Source: Enemella dayhoffiae | GTDB lineage: Bacteria > Actinomycetota > Actinomycetes > Propionibacteriales > Propionibacteriaceae | Direction of reading: 5' to 3' | Assembly (NCBI RefSeq): GCF_002250625.1 | Contig: NZ_NMVQ01000047.1 | Span: 1-64,000, forward strand | Length of the DNA: 64,000 bases | Shown here: piece after piece, positions 25,293 to 33,888 of the stretch | Position numbering within the stretch: the first letter of the stretch is position 1 | How the letters are laid out: every line of letters begins with the position of its first letter | Translations under genes and position numbers: made by a program | The notes under the pieces: generated by a model | The model's input: only the letters and a program-made list of their open reading frames with translations | Told to the model about the DNA's origin: nothing | Databases searched by the model: none

Positions 25293-26194
25293 CCCCGCAC
25301 CTCAAACGCGGCCTCGATGGCGTCCTTGGCCGAGAAGGTGGGGCGAGGCTCGGCGTACCAGTCCATCGCGGAGGCGACCGCGGAGACGTCCCAGCCACGC
25401 TCGGGGGCGGCGAAGGTGGCGGCGACCGGCGGCGGGGCCATCACCGCGATCCGTCCGGAGTGCACCACGAACACCTGGCCGGTGACCGCGTCACTGTCGG
25501 GCCGTGCCAACCAGGCCACCAGCGGGGTGACCTGCTCGGTCCCGAACGGGTCGGCATGCCCGGAGTCCGGTGCGGCGAACATGCCGTCGGTCATCGGCGT
25601 GCGGGCCCGGGGACAGATCGCGTTGGCCCGGACGCCGTAGCGCTCACACCCGCGGGCGGTGGACACGGTCAATCCGATGATGCCCGCCTTCGCGGCAACG
25701 TAGTTCGGCTGTCCGGCGGCCCCCATCAACCCGGCCTCGGAGGCGGTGTTGATGATGCGGGCCTGCGGCGTGCCGCCCTGCTTGGCCAGGTTGCGCCAGT
25801 GTTCGGTGGCCAACCGGGTGAGCACGAAGGTGCCTCGCAGGTGCACCCGGATCACCGAGTCCCATTCGGCCTCCGACATCGCGAACACCATCCGGTCACG
25901 CAGGATGCCGGCGTTGTTGACCAGCACGTCGAGTTGTCCGAGCCCGTCGCGGGCGGCCTCGAGCAGGCGTACGCCCGTCTCCCACTCCGCCACGTCCCCG
26001 GCCACGGCCAGCGCCCGGCCGCCGACGGCCTCGACCTGGGAAACCGTTTCCTGCAAGAGATCCTCGGACAGGTCGTTGACCACCACGGCCACCCCGTCGC
26101 GGGCGAGCTCGATCGCCTCCGCCCGTCCGAGACCGTCACCGGCCCCCGTGATGATCGCCACCCGATCCGACTCCGCCATCTCTGCCTCCGCCAT
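25289..26194 (-). CDS. Hsd4A-like short-chain dehydrogenase
   Basis: 301 residues from the ATG at 26194. 'TGAGDGLGRAEAIEL', 'NNAGILRDRM' and the active site 'NTASEAG...PNYVAAKAG' are intact. As I remember Hsd4A (Rv3502c), the match extends through 'NYVAAKAGIIGLTV' and 'AICPRARTPMTDGMF' and into the C-terminal extension ('AVASAMDWYAEPRPTFSAKD'). Hsd4A oxidises the 3-hydroxyacyl-CoA of steroid side chains and 17-hydroxyls. It is coupled to the fused dehydrogenase gene and shares a divergent KstR2-type operator with the fadA5-like gene, giving three consecutive side-chain beta-oxidation functions. Confidence 0.8.
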   Translation of the reverse strand: MAEAEMAESDRVAIITGAGDGLGRAEAIELARDGVAVVVNDLSEDLLQETVSQVEAVGGRALAVAGDVAEWETGVRLLEAARDGLGQLDVLVNNAGILRDRMVFAMSEAEWDSVIRVHLRGTFVLTRLATEHWRNLAKQGGTPQARIINTASEAGLMGAAGQPNYVAAKAGIIGLTVSTARGCERYGVRANAICPRARTPMTDGMFAAPDSGHADPFGTEQVTPLVAWLARPDSDAVTGQVFVVHSGRIAVMAPPPVAATFAAPERGWDVSAVASAMDWYAEPRPTFSAKDAIEAAFEVRG

Positions 26195-26204
26195 CGAAAT
26201 ACCA

Positions 26205-26218
26205 ACCAAGCGCTCGCT
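26205..26218. promoter_or_regulatory. KstR2-type operator (one mismatch), divergent promoter
   Basis: ACCAAGCGCTCGCT fits AnCAAGnnCTTGnT with one mismatch (C for the second T of CTTG). Outer halves CAAGC (26207-26211) and GCTTG (26216-26220) give a second symmetric register. It is 11 bases from the SDR start and 65 bases from fadA5. Confidence 0.65.
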
Positions 26219-26282
26219 TGTTTGCCACTTGAAGATGTTCTACGGTGGTGCTGCTGTCAACCCCCCAACGCCGGGAGCATCG

Positions 26283-27437
26283 ATGGAACCAGTGATCGTG
26301 GACGCCGCACGCACCCCTTTCGGTCGACGCCGCGGTTGGCTGTCGCACGTGCACCCGGCGGAGCTGCTCGGTCTCGCCCAGCGCGGACTGCTGGATCGCA
26401 ACGAGCTGCCCGCCGATCGGGTCGAGCAACTGATCGGCGGGTGTGTCACCCAGGCCGGGGAACAGGCCGGGAACGTGACCCGGAACGCCTGGCTGCACGC
26501 CGGCCTGCCCTCGCCCGTGGGGTGCACCACCATCGACGCGCAGTGCTCCTCGGCCCAGCAGTCGATGCACCTGATCGCGGGCCTGATCCACGCGGACGCG
26601 ATCGAGGTCGGCCTGGCCTGCGGGGTGGAGTCGATGAGCCGGCTGCCACTGCAGTCGAACATGCCGGGCCCGACCGGGCGGCCGAAGCCGGAGGGCTGGT
26701 CGATCGACCTGCCCAACCAGTTCGAGGGGGCGGACCGGATCGCCCGCGAGAAGGGCATCACCCGCGCCGCCCTGGACGAGTTCGGACTCCGTTCCCAGCG
26801 GCTCGCGGCCGAGGCGTGGCGAGCCGGGCACCTGACCCGCCAGGTGATCCCGGTCCAACCGGGTGAGTTCGGCACCCCGGTGGAGGGCACCCCCGAGCAG
26901 GTCTGCACCGATCAGGGGCTTCGCGACACGGACCTGGAACGATTGGCCGCCCTGGATCCGGTGCTGACCGACGGACTGCACACCGCCGGCACCTCCTCCC
27001 AGATCTCCGACGGAGCCTCCGCAGCGCTGCTCACCTCAAAAGCCGCGGCGCAGCGGCTCGGTCTGCGGCCGCGGGCACGGATTGTCAGCCAGGCGCTGGT
27101 CGGCGGTGATCCGCACTTCCACCTGGACGGACCGATCCAGGCGACCGAGCGGGTCCTCAAACGCTCCGGAATGAGCCTCTCCGACATCGACCTGGTCGAG
27201 GTGAACGAGGCCTTCGCCGCGGTGCCGCTGTCCCTGCAGCGCCACTTCGAGCTGCCGTTGGACAAGCTGAACACCCTGGGGGGTGCGATCGCGGTGGGAC
27301 ACCCGGTGGGCGCGACCGGGCTGCGGCTGGTGGCCACGGTCCTGGACGAGCTCGAGCGGCGGGACCTGCAGCGCGGGTTGGTGGCGATCTGCGCCGGGGG
27401 TGCGATGGCCTCGGCCACCATCCTGGAACGGATCTGA
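26283..27437 (+). CDS. fadA5: FadA5-like steroid side-chain thiolase
   Basis: 384 residues. Catalytic residues are nucleophile C88 ('DAQCSSAQQS'), H340 ('GHPVGATG') and C370 ('ICAGGAMAS'). As I remember M. tuberculosis FadA5 (391 aa), several diagnostic stretches agree: 'IGGCVTQAGEQAGNVTRNAW', 'HLIAGLIHADAIEVGLACG', 'WSIDLPNQFEGADRIAREKG', 'TAGTSSQISDGA' and 'HLDGPIQATERVLKRSGM'. FadA5 cleaves 3-oxo steroid-CoA esters with release of propionyl- or acetyl-CoA during side-chain shortening. GGGAG lies just upstream of the ATG. It is transcribed away from the Hsd4A/FadE34 operon from a common operator. Confidence 0.87.
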   Translation: MEPVIVDAARTPFGRRRGWLSHVHPAELLGLAQRGLLDRNELPADRVEQLIGGCVTQAGEQAGNVTRNAWLHAGLPSPVGCTTIDAQCSSAQQSMHLIAGLIHADAIEVGLACGVESMSRLPLQSNMPGPTGRPKPEGWSIDLPNQFEGADRIAREKGITRAALDEFGLRSQRLAAEAWRAGHLTRQVIPVQPGEFGTPVEGTPEQVCTDQGLRDTDLERLAALDPVLTDGLHTAGTSSQISDGASAALLTSKAAAQRLGLRPRARIVSQALVGGDPHFHLDGPIQATERVLKRSGMSLSDIDLVEVNEAFAAVPLSLQRHFELPLDKLNTLGGAIAVGHPVGATGLRLVATVLDELERRDLQRGLVAICAGGAMASATILERI

Positions 27438-27442
27438 ACCGC

Positions 27443-29032
27443 TCAACCGGCGGCGCCCGCGGCCCGCGATTCCTCCTCGGCGAGGGCGTTCGCGCGCTGC
27501 CGCAGCACCGACTTGGCCACCTTGCCCAGGGTCAGGCTGGGCAACTCGTCGGTGAGGTAGACCCGTCGCGGTCGCTTGAAATCAGCCAAGGTCGCGGTCA
27601 CCGCCTCGTCCACCCGTCGGGTCATCTCCTCGGCGTCGGCCACGACAGCCGGGCACAGCACCGCGAAGAGCACAGGCACCTCGCCCAGCATCGGGTGTGG
27701 TTGCGCGACCACCGCGGCCTGCCAGATGAACTCCGGCAGCGCCTTCAGCACGGTCTCCTCGACCTGGCGGGCGGACACGTTCTCCCCACCACACTTGATC
27801 TGATCGGCGTTCCGGTCGCCGAACCACAGCCACCCCTGTTCCCCAACCCGGGCGGTGTCCCCGGTCCGCAGCCACCCGTCCTCGGTGAAGGAGACCTCGT
27901 CGTGCTCGCGGTCCAGATAGCGCAGCAACAGTTGTACGCCGCGTTCCCCACGGACATGGAGATCGCCGTTGACCCCCGGTGCGCTGGGTCGACCGGTCTC
28001 CGGGTCGACGATCGCCAACTCATACCCCGGTGACACCATGCCGATGCTGAGCTCGGGAGAGTCCAGTCCGAGATCGGAACGGGTGGCGTGGGTGACCGTC
28101 TCGGTCATCCCCCAGGTGCAGAAGGTGGTCACGCCGAAGCGCTGCTCGATCCCGTGCAGCCGCGCGCCGGTAGTCCACACCCGGTAGTGGTGTTCGGGGA
28201 TCGGTTGGTCGCCGATCGCCTTGACGCAGAAGGGAATCATCTGGGCGAGGGTGCAGTGATGGCGCAGGGAAAGCTCCCAGAACCGGCTCGCGCTGAACCT
28301 GGGTTGGAGCACCATCGACGCCCCCGCCCACAGCACCGCCATCATGCACCAGGAGATCGCGTTGATGTGGAACAACGGCAGAAAGACCAGATAGCGATCG
28401 TCGGAGGTCATGGCCAGGTTCTGTGCCGAGCACTGCCCTCCCCAGAGCAGGTTCGCGTGGCTCAGCACCACCCCCTTGGGGCGTGAGGTCGTGCCCGAGG
28501 TGAATTGGACCACTGCCTCGCGCATCGGTTCGACCGGCAGCCGTGGCGCCCGTTCGGTCCCGACCGGGTCGCGGTCGGCGGGTGCCCAGTCCTCGAGCAC
28601 CAGTTGCCAGCGGCCGCGCACGTGCTCGGTGCACAGATCGACGTGTTCGCGGTCGGTGATCACCCCACACACTTCGGCCCGGTCGGCCTGGTCGGCGACC
28701 TCCGGTCCGGTCAACCTGGTGTTCGTGGTGATCGAGGTCGCACCGATGAGCACGCACGCCCACCAGGCGACCAGATAGTGCGGTGAGTTGCCCGCGTGCA
28801 CCAGCACCCGATCACCCGGGCGTACGCCCCGGTGGTCCAGCTCGGATGCGGCCGCCTCCGCGACGGCGGCGAATCGGGCGAGACTCCACTCCTGCTCCGC
28901 CCCCTCGTGGGGAGCCCAGATCAGGAAGGTGCGATCCCCATGGGTGGCTGCCCGCAGGCGCAGCAACCAGCCCAGATCCTTTCCGGTGAAGGGATTGACG
29001 CGTTCACGGTCGAGGTCGAGAGCAGGCAGCAC
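27443..29032 (-). CDS. AMP-forming acyl-CoA ligase
   Basis: 529 residues of the ANL superfamily. The ATP-binding P-loop is 'FTSGTTSRPKGVVLSH', the acyl-pocket region 'LPLFHINAISWCMMAVL', 'TWGMTETVTHATR', the hinge 'GWLWFGDRNADQIKCGGENV' and the C-terminal catalytic lysine region 'LTLGKVAKSVLRQ'. The sequence resembles CaiC-like ligases more than FadD3. The product is probably a carboxylate-CoA ester of a steroid side chain, inferred from its place in a three-gene operon (ligase, carboxyltransferase-like, ligase) that is divergent from fadD17 across two operators. The 3' end is only 5 bases from the convergent fadA5-like gene. Confidence 0.72.
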   Translation of the reverse strand: MLPALDLDRERVNPFTGKDLGWLLRLRAATHGDRTFLIWAPHEGAEQEWSLARFAAVAEAAASELDHRGVRPGDRVLVHAGNSPHYLVAWWACVLIGATSITTNTRLTGPEVADQADRAEVCGVITDREHVDLCTEHVRGRWQLVLEDWAPADRDPVGTERAPRLPVEPMREAVVQFTSGTTSRPKGVVLSHANLLWGGQCSAQNLAMTSDDRYLVFLPLFHINAISWCMMAVLWAGASMVLQPRFSASRFWELSLRHHCTLAQMIPFCVKAIGDQPIPEHHYRVWTTGARLHGIEQRFGVTTFCTWGMTETVTHATRSDLGLDSPELSIGMVSPGYELAIVDPETGRPSAPGVNGDLHVRGERGVQLLLRYLDREHDEVSFTEDGWLRTGDTARVGEQGWLWFGDRNADQIKCGGENVSARQVEETVLKALPEFIWQAAVVAQPHPMLGEVPVLFAVLCPAVVADAEEMTRRVDEAVTATLADFKRPRRVYLTDELPSLTLGKVAKSVLRQRANALAEEESRAAGAAG

Positions 29033-29035
29033 GGG

Positions 29036-30490
29036 TCACTCCTCCGGTCGGGTGGTCCAGCGCCGGTTAGTCACCGGCAGGTCGCGGATCCCGGTGAGCA
29101 GCGCCGTGCGCAGCTCCGCGGGGTCGATCACGTCATCGAAACCGCCGCTGGCGGCCTGTCGCCAGGGCCCGGTGGCCTCACCGCTGGTGAGCTGCCGGGT
29201 GAGTTCGGCGTCGGCCCCAGAGGTCTGCGCCCCCAGCCTGGCCGGTATCCCGCCCAGCGTGGCGGTCGGGAGAGCCAGGTTGAGCCATTGCCCATCGCAC
29301 GGGTTGACCGCCATCACCGAGCTGCCGAAGCCGTAGGCCTTGCGCAGGGTCACTTGGAGCTTGCCGGTGTCGAGGCGGCGCTGGGCGGCGTACATCCGGG
29401 CGGCGGCACGAAGGATGCCGGCCCGCTCGGAGGCGCTGCCGGCTAGCACCCCCGGGTTGTCGGTCAGGAAGAGCACCGGGAGTCCGAGCATCCGGCAGGT
29501 GTCGAGGAAGCGTGCGCCCTTGTCCGCGGCGGAGACGTCGATGGTGCCGGCCCTGACCTTCGGCTGATTCGCCACCAGCCCGATGGCGCGGCCGGCCAGT
29601 CGAGCGAGGCCGGTGACCAGGCTGGTGCCGAACTCGGGCTGCTGTTCGAACCAGCTGTCCCGGTCCACTAGTTCGTCGATCACCCGAATCACGTCATAGG
29701 GGCGCCGCGGATCGGTCGGGATCACCTCGGTCAGGTGGCAGGGGCGAGGACCGTCCGCGCCGGGCTGTACCGGCCAGAAGGCGTACCGGAGCCAGCGCCG
29801 CACCAGAGCGAACCCGGTCGACTCATCGCCGGCGCGCTGGTGCGCGACCCCGGAGACCCGACAGTGCACCTCGGCCCCGCCCAGCTCGAGCTTGTCCACG
29901 TCCTCCCCGGTGCTGGCACGGACCACCGGGGGCCCGGCGGTGAACAGGGCCGCCTCGGGGCCGGCCATCACCACCAGGTCGCTGAAGGGCGCGGCCAGGG
30001 CGCCGTGTCCCGCACTCGGGCCGGCCACCACGCTGATCAGCGGCACCGTGCCGACCAGGTCGGCGAGCAGTTGCAGGTCGTTGGGAGCCGGCCGATGCGG
30101 TTGCAGCAGGTTGGTGGCGCGGTGCCCGGCTCCGTCCAGGACCAGGATCAGGGGCGCGCCCGTGCGGCCGGCCAACTCGGCCAACCGGACCCGTTTGGAG
30201 GCGCCGGCGACTCCGATCGAACCGCCCTGATAGGTCCAGTCCTCCGCCCCGATGAGCACCGGTCGACGGTGCACCAGGGCCCGCCCGGCCACGAAACCGT
30301 CGGCATCGCCCTCCCCGGCGAGGAGGCCGATCTCGGCGAAGCTGTCGGGATCGACCAGGCCGGCGATCCGCTCACGCACGGTCATCCGGTCGGAGCGGCG
30401 CTGTGCGCGACGCTCCTCGATCTGGTCCGTGGCCCGATCCCTGCGGTCGGCGAGAGCCTTGCGCAGCGGTGCCCAGTCCGGCGCGGTCAC
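29036..30490 (-). CDS. Acyl-CoA carboxyltransferase-like protein (AccD/PccB family)
   Basis: 484 residues from a GTG at 30490 that overlaps the upstream ligase stop (GTGA). Both crotonase-fold halves of biotin-dependent carboxyltransferases are visible: N-domain 'RMTVRERIAGLVDPDSFAEI', 'TYQGGSIGVAGASKRVRLAE', 'VAGPSAGHGALAAPFSD'; C-domain 'PYDVIRVIDELVDRDSWFE', 'GLVANQPKVRAGTIDVSAAD', 'PVLFLTDNPGVLAG'. It is somewhat shorter than usual PccB (about 530). The glycine motif usually written GGxR in the N-domain reads 'DGAGHRATN'. No biotin carboxylase or carrier gene is in the window, so it may use a shared subunit or have another acyl-CoA function. The substrate is unknown. Confidence 0.7.
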   Translation of the reverse strand: MTAPDWAPLRKALADRRDRATDQIEERRAQRRSDRMTVRERIAGLVDPDSFAEIGLLAGEGDADGFVAGRALVHRRPVLIGAEDWTYQGGSIGVAGASKRVRLAELAGRTGAPLILVLDGAGHRATNLLQPHRPAPNDLQLLADLVGTVPLISVVAGPSAGHGALAAPFSDLVVMAGPEAALFTAGPPVVRASTGEDVDKLELGGAEVHCRVSGVAHQRAGDESTGFALVRRWLRYAFWPVQPGADGPRPCHLTEVIPTDPRRPYDVIRVIDELVDRDSWFEQQPEFGTSLVTGLARLAGRAIGLVANQPKVRAGTIDVSAADKGARFLDTCRMLGLPVLFLTDNPGVLAGSASERAGILRAAARMYAAQRRLDTGKLQVTLRKAYGFGSSVMAVNPCDGQWLNLALPTATLGGIPARLGAQTSGADAELTRQLTSGEATGPWRQAASGGFDDVIDPAELRTALLTGIRDLPVTNRRWTTRPEE

Positions 30491-32073
30491 ACCCGCACCT
30501 GATTGCGGACCAGTTTGCCCGAGGGGGTCCGCGGCAGGGCCACTCCACCGAGCACCCAACGACTGGGGATCTTGAAGTAGGCCAGCCGGGGACGCAGGTG
30601 CTCGATCAGGTCGGCCGCGGTCAGCTCCGAGCCCGGCGCGAGCACCACATGGGCGGCCACCTCCTGCCCCAGGTCGGCGTGCGGAACACCCACCACGGCC
30701 GCCTCCAGCACCTGCGGATGGGCAACCAGGGCGGCCTCGATCTCTGCCGGATAGACGTTCTCCCCGCCCCGCAGGATCAGGTCGGTACGCCGGGCGCTCA
30801 GGTGCAGCAGTCCGTCGCGGAGGCTGCCGAGGTCTCCGGTGGCGAGCCAGCCGGCAGGATCGATCGCGGCCGCGGTGGCCTCCGGGTTGCGCCAGTAACC
30901 AGGCATCACCATGGCTCCGCGGATGTGCACCAGCCCCTCCTCCCCGGGCGGGAGCACCCGCCCCTCGGGGTCCCGCACCTCGAGCTGCACGGTCGGATAG
31001 ACCCGCCCCGCGGTCGTCGGGTGGGCCCGCAGGTCGGCGTCCCCGCAGCCGGTGGCCAGGCCCGCACACTCGGTCAGTCCATAGCCGAAGGACAATCCGG
31101 CGTTCGGGAAGGCGACCCGCAACCGCTCCTGCAGCGCTGGGGGCATCGGCGCCCCACCCCCGGTCACCCGGGTGATCGAGGTCAGATCGAAGCGTCCCGG
31201 ATCGGCCTCCACGAACTGGACCATCCGGGCGGCGGTGGTCGGCACCACCGACACCTTGGTGCAGCGCTCCGCCTCGATCGTCGCCAGCACGCGCTCCGCG
31301 TCGAAGCGACCGGTGACGAAGACCGAGGTGTCCCCGCGCACCGTGGGACAGAGCAGCGACCCGAAGAGCCCGGAGACGTGGAAGAACGGATAGCTGGAGC
31401 AGCCGATGTCCACCGGGGATGCCGGGTCGGCGAGTCGCTCCCGGACCAGGGCCATGGTCTGCAGCATCACCATGGCGATCGCGTTGCGATGGGTGTTCAC
31501 CGCTCCCTTGGAGCGTCCAGTGGTTCCCGAGGTGTAGAGGATCACCACCGGGTCGTCCTCGGCGATCGGATCCTCCGGAAGCCCGGGATCTGGCCCGGCG
31601 GTGCTGAGCCGGTCGACCTCCTCCATCGCCAGCACCGGTACCTCGAATGGCCCGAGTCGCTTGGCCATCCGTTCGGAGACCACCAGCAGCCGTGGTTCCG
31701 CATCGCTGAGGTAGTGCGCGGTCTCCTCCGCGCTCCACCAGCTGTTCACACCGACCGCGATCGCGCCGAGGCAGGCGGTCGCCCAGAAGGTGAGCAGCCA
31801 CTCCAGTCGGTTCTCCGCGCAGATCGCCACGCGCTCGCCGTGGCGTACGCCGTGTCCGTCCCGCAGGGCCGCGGCGAGACGGGCCACCCGCTCGCGCACC
31901 TGGCGGTAGTCGAGGCGGTGTTGATCGATGATCAGGTAGGGGACGTCGTCAAATCGGTCGGTCGCCGCGAGCATCTCCCGAAGCGTTCGCGGCCGGTGGG
32001 TGAACACCGGCAGGTCACGCCCGAGCACCCACTCGGTGTGCACCGCGAACGGATCGCTGGGCTGATCTGACAT
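30487..32073 (-). CDS. AMP-forming acyl-CoA ligase
   Basis: 528 residues. P-loop 'ILYTSGTTGRSKGAVNTH', 'SYPFFHVSGLFGSLL', 'SFGYGLTECAGLA', hinge 'ARRTDLILRGGENVYPAEIE' and the C-terminal lysine 'LPRTPSGKLVRNQ' are all intact, so it should be active. It is the first gene of the operon transcribed leftwards from the double operator at 32,132 and 32,199 and is coupled by a GTGA overlap to the carboxyltransferase gene. Probably activates a steroid-derived acid; the specific substrate cannot be read from the sequence. Confidence 0.75.
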   Translation of the reverse strand: MSDQPSDPFAVHTEWVLGRDLPVFTHRPRTLREMLAATDRFDDVPYLIIDQHRLDYRQVRERVARLAAALRDGHGVRHGERVAICAENRLEWLLTFWATACLGAIAVGVNSWWSAEETAHYLSDAEPRLLVVSERMAKRLGPFEVPVLAMEEVDRLSTAGPDPGLPEDPIAEDDPVVILYTSGTTGRSKGAVNTHRNAIAMVMLQTMALVRERLADPASPVDIGCSSYPFFHVSGLFGSLLCPTVRGDTSVFVTGRFDAERVLATIEAERCTKVSVVPTTAARMVQFVEADPGRFDLTSITRVTGGGAPMPPALQERLRVAFPNAGLSFGYGLTECAGLATGCGDADLRAHPTTAGRVYPTVQLEVRDPEGRVLPPGEEGLVHIRGAMVMPGYWRNPEATAAAIDPAGWLATGDLGSLRDGLLHLSARRTDLILRGGENVYPAEIEAALVAHPQVLEAAVVGVPHADLGQEVAAHVVLAPGSELTAADLIEHLRPRLAYFKIPSRWVLGGVALPRTPSGKLVRNQVRV

Positions 32074-32131
32074 CGGTCACACTCCTTCGTGCTGGCCCGA
32101 TGAGCGTACGCATCCACGTCGGCAGAAGGCA

Positions 32132-32145
32132 AGCAAGCGCTTGGT
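32132..32145. promoter_or_regulatory. KstR2-type operator (exact)
   Basis: AGCAAGCGCTTGGT matches AnCAAGnnCTTGnT exactly. It is 58 bases from the start of the leftward ligase gene and is the first of two sites in the divergent region before the fadD17-like gene. Confidence 0.7.
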
Positions 32146-32198
32146 TAATTTTCGGACTCGGGGGCATTGCCCGTTGCGCGCCCTGTTGCTATCGTCCA

Positions 32199-32212
32199 AG
32201 CAAACGCTTGGT
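32199..32212. promoter_or_regulatory. KstR2-type operator (one mismatch)
   Basis: AGCAAACGCTTGGT fits AnCAAGnnCTTGnT with one mismatch (A for the G of CAAG). Also readable as CAAGC-N4-GCTTG at 32197-32210. It is 20 bases upstream of the fadD17-like GTG and 67 bases from its twin. Paired sites suggest each governs one of the two divergent promoters. Confidence 0.65.
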
Positions 32213-32232
32213 TGACTGGTCAAGGAGGAACG

Positions 32233-33885
32233 GTGCCGGCGACGTTCGCAGAATGCATCGCGGCCCGCCGCGACCACACCGGCGGTGGTCTGCGCTTCGA
32301 GGGCGCCCGGTGGACCTGGGCCGAGGTGGTCGCCGAGGCCGACCGGCGCCGGGGGCTGCTGCGGACGATGCCCAGACAGCCGAAGGAGCACGACACCGGG
32401 CAACTGCACCTGGGGTTGCTGCTCGAGAACACCCCGGAGTTCGTCTTCTGGCTGTTCGCGGCCGCCCTCGAGGGGGCGGTGGTGGTCGGTCTGAACACCA
32501 CCCGGCGCGGTGCCGAACTCGCCGCCGACATCACCCACGCCGACTGTGACCTAGTGCTCGTCGAGCAGCGCACAGCGCCACTGCTGGAGGGTCTGTCGCT
32601 GCCGGTGCCGGTGCACGACGCCGCCGACCTGCAGCTGATCGACGACCGACCGATCACCGGCTTCCCGGCCGCGGTCGGCCCGGAAACCCTGCTGCTGCTG
32701 TTGTTCTCGTCCGGGTCGACGGGCCGCCCCAAGGCCGTGGCGTGCAGTCAGGGCCGTTTGGCGACCCTGGCGCGCACCCTGAGCGAGCGGGTCGAGTTGC
32801 ATCCGGGCTCGGTCACCTATCTGTGCGCGCCGCTGTTCCACGGCAACGCGCTGATGCTCAACCTCGCTCCCGCCCTGTGGAAGGGTGCCACCGTGGTGCT
32901 GGCCCGCCGCTTCTCGGCGACCGCCTTCACCGAGGCGATCGCCGAGCACGGCATCACCTTCGTCAACTACGTGGGCCGGATCCTCGCCTACGTGCTGGCC
33001 CGCCCGGCCCTGCCCGGGGATGCCGACTCGACCCTCGAACTGGCCTACGGGACGGAGGCCTCGGCCGCGGACGTGAGTCGGTTCGGTGAGCGCTACGGGT
33101 GCCGGGTCCAGGAGGGGTACGGGCTCAGCGAGGGAGTGGTGCGGATCAACCGCGTCCCGGGCACCCCGGCCGACGCCCTCGGCCAACCGGTCTGCCCCTA
33201 TCCGGTCCAGGTGCGCAACTCCGACACCGGTCTCGAGTGCCCACCCGCCGAACGCGACGAGCACGGGCGGGTGACGAACCCCGATCAGGCCATCGGTGAG
33301 ATCGTGGCCGTGGGGGGCGCCGCGGCCTTCGAGGGCTACTACCGCAACCCGGGGGCGAGCGTCGAACGGATCCGCGGGGATGACTTCTGGACCGGCGACC
33401 TGGCGTACCGGGACGAGGACGGCTGGTTCTACTTCGCCGGCCGCGCCAACGACTGGTTGCGCATCGACGGGGAGAACCTGGCGGCCGGTCCGATCGAGCG
33501 GATCCTCGAACGCCACCCGGCGGTCGCCGTGGCGGCGGTCTATTCCGTACCGGATCCGCGCACCGGCGACCAGCTGATGTGCACCCTGCAGGCCGACTGT
33601 TTCGAGCCGCAGGAGTTCGCCGATTTCCTGTCCGCACAGGGAGATCTGGGAGCGAAATCGGTGCCTCGGTTCATCCGGGTCACCGACCGGATGCCCACCA
33701 CCGGCAGCAACAAGACCAGCAAATCGCCCCTGCGGCGCAGCGCGTGGCGAACCCGCGACCGGGTGTGGTGGCGGCCCGGGCGCGAGCTCAGCTTCGCCCC
33801 CTTCGGCCCCGCCGAACGGGCCGAGTGGGAGCGCGAATTCGATGAGCACGGACGATCCGGTCTGCTGCCCGAGAGTGGGAAGTGA
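32233..33885 (+). CDS. fadD17: FadD17-like steroid side-chain acyl-CoA ligase
   Basis: 550 residues from a GTG at 32233 with AGGAGG at 32223-32228. It has a variant P-loop 'FSSGSTGRPKAVACSQ', the compact N-domain start 'LRFEGARWTWAEVVAEADRR', 'LLLENTPEFVFWLFAAALEG', 'GLNTTRRGAELAADITHADC', 'EGYGLSEGVVRINR' and a C-terminal end 'TGSNKTSKSPLRR' followed by 'VWWRPG'. These blocks recall FadD17 (and FadD19) of cholesterol-degrading actinobacteria, which activate the C24 (C26) side-chain carboxylate. It begins the operon with FadE29/ChsH2/FadE28/ChsH1/Ltp2, stopping 4 bases before fadE29. Confidence 0.75.
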   Translation: MPATFAECIAARRDHTGGGLRFEGARWTWAEVVAEADRRRGLLRTMPRQPKEHDTGQLHLGLLLENTPEFVFWLFAAALEGAVVVGLNTTRRGAELAADITHADCDLVLVEQRTAPLLEGLSLPVPVHDAADLQLIDDRPITGFPAAVGPETLLLLLFSSGSTGRPKAVACSQGRLATLARTLSERVELHPGSVTYLCAPLFHGNALMLNLAPALWKGATVVLARRFSATAFTEAIAEHGITFVNYVGRILAYVLARPALPGDADSTLELAYGTEASAADVSRFGERYGCRVQEGYGLSEGVVRINRVPGTPADALGQPVCPYPVQVRNSDTGLECPPAERDEHGRVTNPDQAIGEIVAVGGAAAFEGYYRNPGASVERIRGDDFWTGDLAYRDEDGWFYFAGRANDWLRIDGENLAAGPIERILERHPAVAVAAVYSVPDPRTGDQLMCTLQADCFEPQEFADFLSAQGDLGAKSVPRFIRVTDRMPTTGSNKTSKSPLRRSAWRTRDRVWWRPGRELSFAPFGPAERAEWEREFDEHGRSGLLPESGK

Positions 33886-33888
33886 GCG

